The notes beneath the pieces were generated by a model, which was given only the letters and a program-made list of their open reading frames with translations, was not told the DNA's origin and did not search any database. Positions 15,634 to 20,958 of a stretch of 20,958 nucleotides of DNA are shown here, piece after piece. Source of the DNA: Opitutia bacterium (GTDB lineage Bacteria > Verrucomicrobiota > Verrucomicrobiia > Opitutales > Seribacteraceae); contig NZLE01000017.1 in NCBI GenBank assembly GCA_002692605.1, positions 1-20,958 of the forward strand, in the 5' to 3' direction. The position numbers and the translations under genes are program-made. The stretch's first letter is position 1. The number at the start of each line of letters is the position of its first letter.

Positions 15634-16092
15634 CTACTGGAAGGTAAAGGTTACTTTGTTCACTCCGGCAGAGGAGCAAGCGTTGAGCACGCTTATCGAA
15701 GATTGATGTTCGGCGATCCCTGAGGATTCGATCTCAACCTTGAGTTCCGCCTCCTCCTTCGATCGGGCGCCGCTGCTGATCAGCTGATCTCGCATACCCT
15801 TTTGGGTTTTCAAGTTCGCAACCAAATCAGGCATGGTCAAATCAAAGCCATCTTCAATTTCCGAACCATTCAAGTACACTTCACCCTCATCTCCGACACG
15901 GACCTTGAGCATTTCCATTGGCTTTGCGTCACTGTTCTGAGGTTTCCCGGGCAATTGGATCGAAAGTTCGGCTTCCGGTTGCTTGAGCATGGTGGTGACC
16001 ATAAAATAAATCAAAAGCAGAAAAGTAACGTCAATCATAGGAGTAAGATCAACTTCATCGACGTCGTCCAGAATTCTTTTAAAGGTATCCAT
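15634..16092 (-). CDS. ExbD/TolR-family biopolymer transport protein (second copy)
   Basis: The product is 152 residues. It has a short cytoplasmic N-terminus, then DLTPMIDVTFLLLIYFMVTT, the single transmembrane helix with the proton-relay aspartate (Asp21) found in ExbD/TolR. The periplasmic part (VRVGDEGEVYLNGSEI ... AGVNKVTFTF) is the usual small alpha/beta domain, here with an extra charged segment (SSGARSKEEAELKVEIESSG). ExbD works with a pentameric ExbB/TolQ channel to couple proton flow to the outer envelope. It follows the other ExbD gene by 12 bases with a strong ribosome-binding site in the gap. Confidence 0.92.
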   Translation of the reverse strand: MDTFKRILDDVDEVDLTPMIDVTFLLLIYFMVTTMLKQPEAELSIQLPGKPQNSDAKPMEMLKVRVGDEGEVYLNGSEIEDGFDLTMPDLVANLKTQKGMRDQLISSGARSKEEAELKVEIESSGIAEHQSSISVLNACSSAGVNKVTFTFQ

Positions 16093-16098
16093 GATTCA

Positions 16099-16104
16099 CT
16101 CCTT
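16099..16104 (-). promoter_or_regulatory. Strong Shine-Dalgarno site for the second exbD
   Basis: AAGGAG lies on the coding strand, six bases before the ATG at 16092 and directly after the TAG of the preceding exbD. Most other starts in this window show no such clear site. This suggests deliberately efficient re-initiation at this junction. Confidence 0.7.
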
Positions 16105-16515
16105 CTATCCGGCAACCTGCCAAGTTCCGAAAATAATATCGGCTTGGCCAGCGTTTCCTATCTCCTTCATTACGTCTTGTACAACTGCATGGGTGACTTT
16201 GGGATGAACCCGAAGAAAAACTTTCCACTCGGGGTTTTTTTTCACTACCCAACTCACCTGAGTGATGTCAATTTCGGTCATTCCCCAATAGAACTTCTGA
16301 CCTTCGGGAGTATCGTCTATGCTGATGATGGTTCTTGAGGGCGGGGACTCCTTGACGTCTGAATTGCTTGCAATGGCCATGGATTCCAACTCAACGTACT
16401 GCTCGGACATTCTCTGGGCGACCACCATGAAGAAAACAATCAGTAGAAAAACGACGTCGATCATAGGCGTGAGATCGGGTGAATCGTTCGTCTCTGGTGG
16501 CTTGAAACCCTTCAT
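16105..16515 (-). CDS. ExbD/TolR-family biopolymer transport protein (first copy)
   Basis: The product is 136 residues. The N-terminal helix DLTPMIDVVFLLIVFFMVVAQ contains the conserved aspartate (Asp20). The periplasmic domain (TIISIDDTPEGQKFYWGMTEI, FLRVHPKVTHAVVQDVMKEIG, DIIFGTWQV) follows the ExbD/TolR pattern. It is clearly diverged from the neighbouring second ExbD except around the helix, so the pair may form a heteromeric stator with the ExbB-like protein upstream. A purine-rich AAGAAGGA precedes the ATG. It lies 48 bases after the ExbB gene and is part of the same operon. Confidence 0.92.
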   Translation of the reverse strand: MKGFKPPETNDSPDLTPMIDVVFLLIVFFMVVAQRMSEQYVELESMAIASNSDVKESPPSRTIISIDDTPEGQKFYWGMTEIDITQVSWVVKKNPEWKVFLRVHPKVTHAVVQDVMKEIGNAGQADIIFGTWQVAG

Positions 16516-16563
16516 TTGCGAAAATCCTTCTTAGGCTCGAATCGGTAGAACGAAGAGCTGACT

Positions 16564-17394
16564 TTACTGAGCGGGAGGTGGAGGCATTTCTTCAGGCAAA
16601 CCTTCTGGGGCTACCGCTTCCTCTTCATAGTATTCTCCCTCTTGCTCTTCGCCCTCATCGAAACCTCCGCGAGCAGCGCGAACCAAGGTGAAGACCATTT
16701 CACCGGCTACTCGATTGACTTCTGCGACTATTGTTCCAAATTTTGTCTTATAAATAAAATAGGCGATCAAGGTTGGAATCGCCACGACTAGTCCGGATGC
16801 GGTCGTCCAAAGGGCACTACCAATGTTGCCGGCCATTTGCTTGCTTGATTCTCCTCCCATACCCGATTCGGTAAGAACATTGAAGGCTCCGATCATACCG
16901 GTAACCGTACCCAGAAGACCAATCATGGGAGCAATGGAACCTATCGTGTTTAACATGTTGATCCAGGTGAAAGGCTTGGCCAACTCCAAGGCTGAAGTTT
17001 CCTCAAGACCCTTTTCGATCGATTCGATATCCAATTCGTCGTCCTGTATTCTTTCCAGCCCACCCTTAAGGACGCCGGTCACAGGGAGCTTGTACTGGTC
17101 GCACAAAGCCTTGGCGCCTTCAATGTTAAGATTCTGCAACTCCTGCATGATGGGTTGAACCACGTCATCCTTGACGAACGCTTTCCTGCGAATGGCAATT
17201 CCATTGTAGATAATCAGGGTGAAACCGCCCACCACCAAAATTGCGAATGGCGTTATGAAGATTCCGAGAGAATCCATCATTTGCGATCCGAAGCTTTTTG
17301 TTTGAGCTTGAGCGACCGAGACCAACATCTCGGGAAAAAGAACCGCGAATAAAAGGGCTAGTAGTTGAAGTGTGCGAGATTGGACAAGTTTCAT
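16564..17394 (-). CDS. MotA/TolQ/ExbB proton-channel family protein
   Basis: The product is 276 residues. The leader (LLALLFAVLFPEMLVSVAQA) precedes the first channel helix (about 43-63). The two conserved channel helices follow: NTIGSIAPMIGLLGTVTGM (about 149-168) and SALWTTASGLVVAIPTLIA (about 193-211). The cytoplasmic loop lies between the first and second helices. The C-terminus is a very acidic tail (DEGEEQEGEYYEEE) ending LPEEMPPPPAQ. ExbB/TolQ pentamers conduct protons and drive TonB or Tol-type partners together with ExbD, whose two genes follow directly. The tail's EEMPPP motif recurs in the TPR lipoprotein of the same cluster. No TonB is visible in the window. Confidence 0.93.
   Translation of the reverse strand: MKLVQSRTLQLLALLFAVLFPEMLVSVAQAQTKSFGSQMMDSLGIFITPFAILVVGGFTLIIYNGIAIRRKAFVKDDVVQPIMQELQNLNIEGAKALCDQYKLPVTGVLKGGLERIQDDELDIESIEKGLEETSALELAKPFTWINMLNTIGSIAPMIGLLGTVTGMIGAFNVLTESGMGGESSKQMAGNIGSALWTTASGLVVAIPTLIAYFIYKTKFGTIVAEVNRVAGEMVFTLVRAARGGFDEGEEQEGEYYEEEAVAPEGLPEEMPPPPAQ
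16577..16595. repeat. 19-bp exact repeat, copy 1 (EEMPPP codons of the exbB gene)
   Basis: GGTGGAGGCATTTCTTCAG occurs here and again at 20707-20725. In both places it lies in the same frame on the minus strand and encodes EEMPPP. Confidence 0.8.
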
Positions 17395-17457
17395 ATTAAT
17401 TTTGTTTTATTTCTAGGAAAGATATTTTTACGATTTGGGTCAACTGAGGATTTGAAT

Positions 17458-18681
17458 TTAGGCAGGAGGCAGGGCTTTCAATTTTGCTTCGCTTAGCGCT
17501 GCCCACTTGGTCGATTTGAAAAAGATGGAAACCTGTTTGTAAACGTTCCGCGCCGCTTCGGTAAGTTCGAGATTTTCGTATGCGTCGCCTGCCATCATGA
17601 GAGACTCCGGCAACCAATCCAAACCGACCCTTGCGGTAACGATTCCTTCGGTCACCTCCAAAACGGAATCCTTGTAATATTGGTCCGCTTGATCCTTTTT
17701 GCCGGAGGCTTCGTATTGCCTTGCATACTGTACCCGAATGAGGGCGCGGATCAATTTGTATAGAGAGAATTCGTTGGACTGTCTGGAGGGTGGATCCTCA
17801 TCGATTTTCTTGATCATCTGCAAAGCGGTGTTGAACATCTTGCCTGCAGCTTCGGCATACCTTTTGTCCCGAGAGGCAGCCTTCGAATATGATTCATAGA
17901 GCTTCACGTAGCAGTAGATGGGCCAGAGGCGAAGGACTTCCTTGTAAGGTGAGTCGATTGATTTTGAAACGATGGGGCCCAAGCGTCCGTACTCGGAAAT
18001 CGCTTCGGTGTACAAACCCTGTCTTCTCAAGGAGTCAACCAATTGAAGATAAGATGCGTGATCCCCGCTATCATCGCGAATGGTGACAAGCTGTAAAAGC
18101 GAGCGAGCGGTCTTCGCAGACTTGGGATTGGAAACTATCATCTTTCCAGCCAAATCCAGGGCGAGCTCGGAAAATTCCCTGTATCCAAATTCATCAAGCT
18201 TACTTAGGTTCAAACGAGAAAGCACGTAAAACGCTTCGGCATACTGCTCCATCTCGACCAGGGATTTGCAGTAAACCAGGCAGTCATCGTGAATCGGCAT
18301 GAATTCGAAAGGTATGTCCAGATAAAGCAAAACCTTGTAGATATGAGGACGAAGGATTTCCAACATCTTGGGACTGTACTGTTCATTGGACAAATACTTA
18401 AGAGCTAGCCTTGGGTCCTTGGGCCACTCGAATCTGAAGCCTGAAATGTTTTGTTGCTTCAATCCACGCAATTCGAACTGAACTTGTCCCGTTTCCATCT
18501 TTCCGTAAATGATGCCCTTTTTGGCATCTACCCCCAAAAGGGTCATGGCTCTGGGGTTTGCCCCATAATAGACCTTAACCGGCAGACCTCCTCGATATTT
18601 CGTGAAATAGTCTATGTTCTGCGAGAACAGAGTTGTGCAGAGGAAGACCCAAAGGAGAGTTAGGCATGCAAATGTCTTCAT
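17458..18681 (-). CDS. Secreted helical-repeat (TPR-like) protein of the ExbB/ExbD cluster
   Basis: The product is 407 residues from the ATG at 18679-18681. This start gives a signal peptide (MKTFACLTLLWVFLCTTLFSQ) and a four-base ATGA overlap with the preceding gene, implying translational coupling; a longer upstream reading would run into that gene. The first 90 residues are beta-rich (GGLPVKVYYGANPRAMTLLGV). The remainder is alpha-helical with TPR-like pairs (YAEAFYVLSRLNLSKL; DQADQYYKDSVLEV; LELTEAARNVYKQV). Such repeats mediate protein-protein contacts. Its place between a TPR lipoprotein and ExbB/ExbD suggests a periplasmic partner of the energised complex. I do not recognise a named family. 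Confidence 0.8.
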   Translation of the reverse strand: MKTFACLTLLWVFLCTTLFSQNIDYFTKYRGGLPVKVYYGANPRAMTLLGVDAKKGIIYGKMETGQVQFELRGLKQQNISGFRFEWPKDPRLALKYLSNEQYSPKMLEILRPHIYKVLLYLDIPFEFMPIHDDCLVYCKSLVEMEQYAEAFYVLSRLNLSKLDEFGYREFSELALDLAGKMIVSNPKSAKTARSLLQLVTIRDDSGDHASYLQLVDSLRRQGLYTEAISEYGRLGPIVSKSIDSPYKEVLRLWPIYCYVKLYESYSKAASRDKRYAEAAGKMFNTALQMIKKIDEDPPSRQSNEFSLYKLIRALIRVQYARQYEASGKKDQADQYYKDSVLEVTEGIVTARVGLDWLPESLMMAGDAYENLELTEAARNVYKQVSIFFKSTKWAALSEAKLKALPPA

Positions 18682-20849
18682 TTTAGGAACTTTCTTTGCC
18701 AATCGTTGTACTGCTTCTCGATGTTTCTTATCTGTTCGGTCTGACCACTTTGTTCGTAGCAACGAATCGATTTTTCGTACGCTTTGGGTACCCATCTGAC
18801 CGCACTGGGGAAATTCAGGGTCGTTTCCAAATACAGGAAAGCCGCTCCGGCATAATCTCTCACAGCCATCCTGCAATCCCCCATTTTGAAATTTGCTTCG
18901 GCTCGAAATTCCAGAGAGCTATCCGAATCGCCCCTAACTTCCTCGAAGGAAGAGCTTGCTTGCTCGAAGGCATCCGCTTCCTTCGTCGCTTCGCCCACCT
19001 TTATGAGGGCATTCCCTCTTCTCATCCGAGCATCATTTGCATTTTCATGCCAAGATGAATTCGTTAAGGCATCCCCGAAACTTGTCGCGGCAGCTTGGTA
19101 ATCACGTTCCTTTTCCTTGGCTTGGCCGATTAGATAATGGGCATCAAAAAGAAACTCTCCTCCCGTCTCGCCATACAGTTCGACCAATCTTTCCATAGCC
19201 GCCACCGCATCGTCCAATGAATTTTGGGCAACCATCTTCTCCGCCATCCAGACCAAAACCCCGGCGCTTGCGGCGGGAAAGTCACTTCTTTGCGGATTGT
19301 AGCCTTTTCCGGCCGATGATCCCGATTTGTCAAGAATCGCCCGCATCCGCAATTCCAAGGATTTTTTACCTGAGTCTATAGCTTCCTGCAGCAATCCGAC
19401 AAAAGCATTTGCCGGCGAAAGATCGGCCGGAAAGTTATCTTGGAGGCTTTGGTATTTCTTGAGGTAGCCCTTAAATTTTGCGGCGTAGTCGGGGTTGATG
19501 AAAATCGCCCCCCTTAGCTTTGCGACTTCACTGTAAATTTCCGGGTCCATTCCCTCATAATTGGTGGAGAGGAAAGGCAATAATTTCCTTCTGTCCTTGA
19601 GCACTTCATCCATGGTTCCGGCAATGGTTTCCTCAATTCCCCTACGGTTACGATAAGTGAATGAAATTGGCTCTCCGGGATTCTGCAACTTTTTCAAGAG
19701 ATCAAGACTCTTCCCGTAGAGAGTCTCGTATTCCGCATACTTGGATGAATATTTTTTTAGAATTTCGTCGACTCCGACGGAGCGGGGATCGTTGCCATAT
19801 TTTTTTATGTCCTGATAATACAACTCGAGCATTTCCGAAGGTCTTCCCTGTTTTTCACACGCAAAGCCTATCTTTGAGGTTGCCTGAGAAACTCGCGCTC
19901 CTTCGGCGGAAGAGTATTTTTCGTTGTAAGCCCGAAAAACTTTTTCGATCTCCGCGTAAGTCGTCATCGAAGCGAGTTCGAAAAGCTCACCGTAATCAAG
20001 CCCCTTGTCCTGGTTCAGATCATAGTCCCCAAAAGAAACGTCCTGAAACAAACCGGATGCGTCAAATTCCTTTTGCTGCAAGGTTTCGTCCTTATTTTTG
20101 TCAAAGGTGTAATAATGCTCAACGAGACCTTCGGGATTATCCGCAACCCTTTCGAGCAACCCGCCTTCGTTAAAGGTGGCGTCCGAAACCAAACGGATGT
20201 CCTGGGTACTTTCCCTAACCAAAGTATAGTTCTTGCGGGCCTCTTTGATCTGGTCAAAGGATGGTTGTTCATCTGGGTTCACTTCACTGATGGTCAAATC
20301 CCCAAGGCTCAAATAAGCGTCCGCAACCAACTTGTCATCGGGAAACTGCATAACGAACTGCTGAAACAAGCGGATTGCGTTCAGGTTGTCGGAGGAACCC
20401 TGAAAGGCAACCGCAAGCCTGAACAAGGCGTCCTTGGCGTATTCTTCGTCCGGATAATGACGGGCTTTCCCTTGGTTTTCCCATTTTCCGTTAAGCTGTC
20501 CTTCCCCGGTTGCAATTAGTTTACCGCCCCCGGTTCGATCGGTGATTCTCCAAACCGAACCATTGTACCATAAGGAAAAGCCTTCTTGGTTTTCGTAGAC
20601 GGGCTTACCGTTTTTTTCCTCCCCCGTAGGCAAGTACACTCCATTTGGATCCGGTTTGGGTTTCGTCGGTTCGGGTTCGGGTACGTAAACTTCCGCCTTC
20701 TCAACCGGTGGAGGCATTTCTTCAGTAATCGACGAGGATTCTTCCTGAACTTCGGGCTCGTTCGAAGGCGCCGGGGTCTCGGTTTCATCCCCTCCGCATC
20801 CAGCGAAGAGGAAGACAATGATTGAACATAAAGGGAAAGCGGTCTTCAT
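18678..20849 (-). CDS. Large TPR lipoprotein with Pro-rich stalk and calcium-loop-like motifs
   Basis: The product is 723 residues from the ATG at 20847-20849; a GTG at 20867 is possible but adds nothing leader-like. The leader CSIIVFLFAGC gives candidate lipidated Cys18. Next is an acidic, proline-rich stalk (about 20-70, including ITEEMPPPVE and PEPEPTKPKPDP) that recalls the spacer of TonB-like proteins. A small Trp/Gly-rich module follows at about 70-130 (NGKPVYENQ, LWYNGSVWRI). The rest is mainly TPR-like helices (AKDALFRLAVAFQGSSD; DAHYLIGQAKEKERDYQAA). Two EF-hand-like loops lie at 250-261 (DKNKDETLQQKE) and 277-288 (DLNQDKGLDYGE). It is the first complete gene of the ExbB/ExbD cluster and may be its membrane-anchored partner; the function is not known. 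Confidence 0.85.
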   Translation of the reverse strand: MKTAFPLCSIIVFLFAGCGGDETETPAPSNEPEVQEESSSITEEMPPPVEKAEVYVPEPEPTKPKPDPNGVYLPTGEEKNGKPVYENQEGFSLWYNGSVWRITDRTGGGKLIATGEGQLNGKWENQGKARHYPDEEYAKDALFRLAVAFQGSSDNLNAIRLFQQFVMQFPDDKLVADAYLSLGDLTISEVNPDEQPSFDQIKEARKNYTLVRESTQDIRLVSDATFNEGGLLERVADNPEGLVEHYYTFDKNKDETLQQKEFDASGLFQDVSFGDYDLNQDKGLDYGELFELASMTTYAEIEKVFRAYNEKYSSAEGARVSQATSKIGFACEKQGRPSEMLELYYQDIKKYGNDPRSVGVDEILKKYSSKYAEYETLYGKSLDLLKKLQNPGEPISFTYRNRRGIEETIAGTMDEVLKDRRKLLPFLSTNYEGMDPEIYSEVAKLRGAIFINPDYAAKFKGYLKKYQSLQDNFPADLSPANAFVGLLQEAIDSGKKSLELRMRAILDKSGSSAGKGYNPQRSDFPAASAGVLVWMAEKMVAQNSLDDAVAAMERLVELYGETGGEFLFDAHYLIGQAKEKERDYQAAATSFGDALTNSSWHENANDARMRRGNALIKVGEATKEADAFEQASSSFEEVRGDSDSSLEFRAEANFKMGDCRMAVRDYAGAAFLYLETTLNFPSAVRWVPKAYEKSIRCYEQSGQTEQIRNIEKQYNDWQRKFLK
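20707..20725. repeat. 19-bp exact repeat, copy 2 (EEMPPP codons of the TPR lipoprotein)
   Basis: Identical to 16577-16595 and in the same coding frame on the minus strand, within the proline-rich stalk of the lipoprotein. Confidence 0.8.
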
Positions 20850-20856
20850 ATTCCAA

Positions 20857-20958
20857 CTATTCCGCACCCTCGGATTCCTGGGAGTTTGTATCTTCGAAAG
20901 AGCTTAACGCCCCTTCCGCCAAAGGCATTCCTTCCATATTGACCCCGACGACGGCGCC
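20857..20958 (-). CDS. C-terminal end of an unidentified protein (partial)
   Basis: A minus-strand frame enters from the right edge and ends at a TAG (20857-20859), seven bases before the lipoprotein ATG, which is ordinary operon spacing. The visible 33 residues are GAVVGVNMEGMPLAEG followed by an acidic tail (SSFEDTNSQESEGAE). Too little is seen to name it, and 33 open codons could occur by chance. Spacing and the protein-like acidic end favour a real gene. Confidence 0.5.
   Translation of the reverse strand, partial: GAVVGVNMEGMPLAEGALSSFEDTNSQESEGAE

Noticed and set aside
17395..17457. Promoter in the gap before the exbB gene (TTGACC on the minus strand)
   Set aside because: No -10 element at 16-18 bases spacing; the best AT-rich hexamer is only 13 bases away.
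18682..18876. 65-residue upstream extension of the secreted TPR-like protein
   Set aside because: It overlaps the lipoprotein coding sequence and hides a good signal peptide; the ATG at 18681 with ATGA overlap is preferred.
1..20958. tRNA genes, rRNA, CRISPR arrays, transposases or attachment sites
   Set aside because: No cloverleaf-like segment, regularly spaced direct repeats or transposase motifs were recognised by reading the sequence and translations.

Overview
The window looks like a piece of a Verrucomicrobiota chromosome (PVC superphylum), probably a marine or polysaccharide-degrading lineage. This rests on protein families typical of that group: a cytochrome-c/DUF1549/DUF1553 (PSD1) protein paired with a DUF1501 protein, a CxxCH/DUF6797-type secreted protein, a DUF1080 lipoprotein, a YHYH protein, secreted leucine-rich repeats and a sialidase. 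Many products carry signal peptides or lipoboxes. No tRNA, rRNA, CRISPR array or insertion sequence was seen, and no gene-free stretch exceeds 300 bases.

Layout. 1-2357 (minus): a large secreted cytochrome-c/discoidin-like/DUF6797/beta-propeller protein that runs off the left edge. 2540-3277 (plus): an SGNH hydrolase, whose stop overlaps tail-to-tail with a YHYH-domain protein (3274-4239, minus). 4320-5692 (minus): a secreted leucine-rich-repeat protein split by a one-base frameshift. 5773-6933 (minus): a GH33-type sialidase, divergent from an IclR regulator (7081-7869). The regulator is followed on the same strand by the PSD1 cytochrome protein (7901-10822) and a Tat-exported DUF1501 protein (10825-12291). 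Regulator, sialidase and PSD1/DUF1501 pair may form a catabolic locus for sialylated or other complex glycans; this is inference from context.

12288-12655 (minus) holds a small four-helix membrane protein whose two halves lie in different frames. They join exactly at a T TTT TTG heptamer followed by a GC-rich hairpin. This is either programmed -1 frameshifting or a one-base homopolymer indel, and it is the most interesting item in the window. 12739-13842 (plus) is rlmN, the 23S rRNA/tRNA adenine-C2 methyltransferase.

13884-20958 (all minus): a secreted coiled-coil protein, a DUF1080 lipoprotein, a glyoxalase-like VOC protein, then a proton-motive-force coupling cluster. In transcription order that cluster is: end of an unidentified protein, a large TPR lipoprotein, a secreted helical-repeat protein (ATGA overlap), ExbB/TolQ, ExbD, ExbD. 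The lipoprotein and the ExbB-like protein share a short EEMPPP motif encoded by an identical 19-bp stretch. The cluster probably couples inner-membrane energy to an envelope function, but no TonB or TolB is visible here.

Two separate genes in 21 kb appear to lack one T in a T-run on the coding strand. That raises the possibility of sequence error, and raw-read checks should come before biological interpretation.
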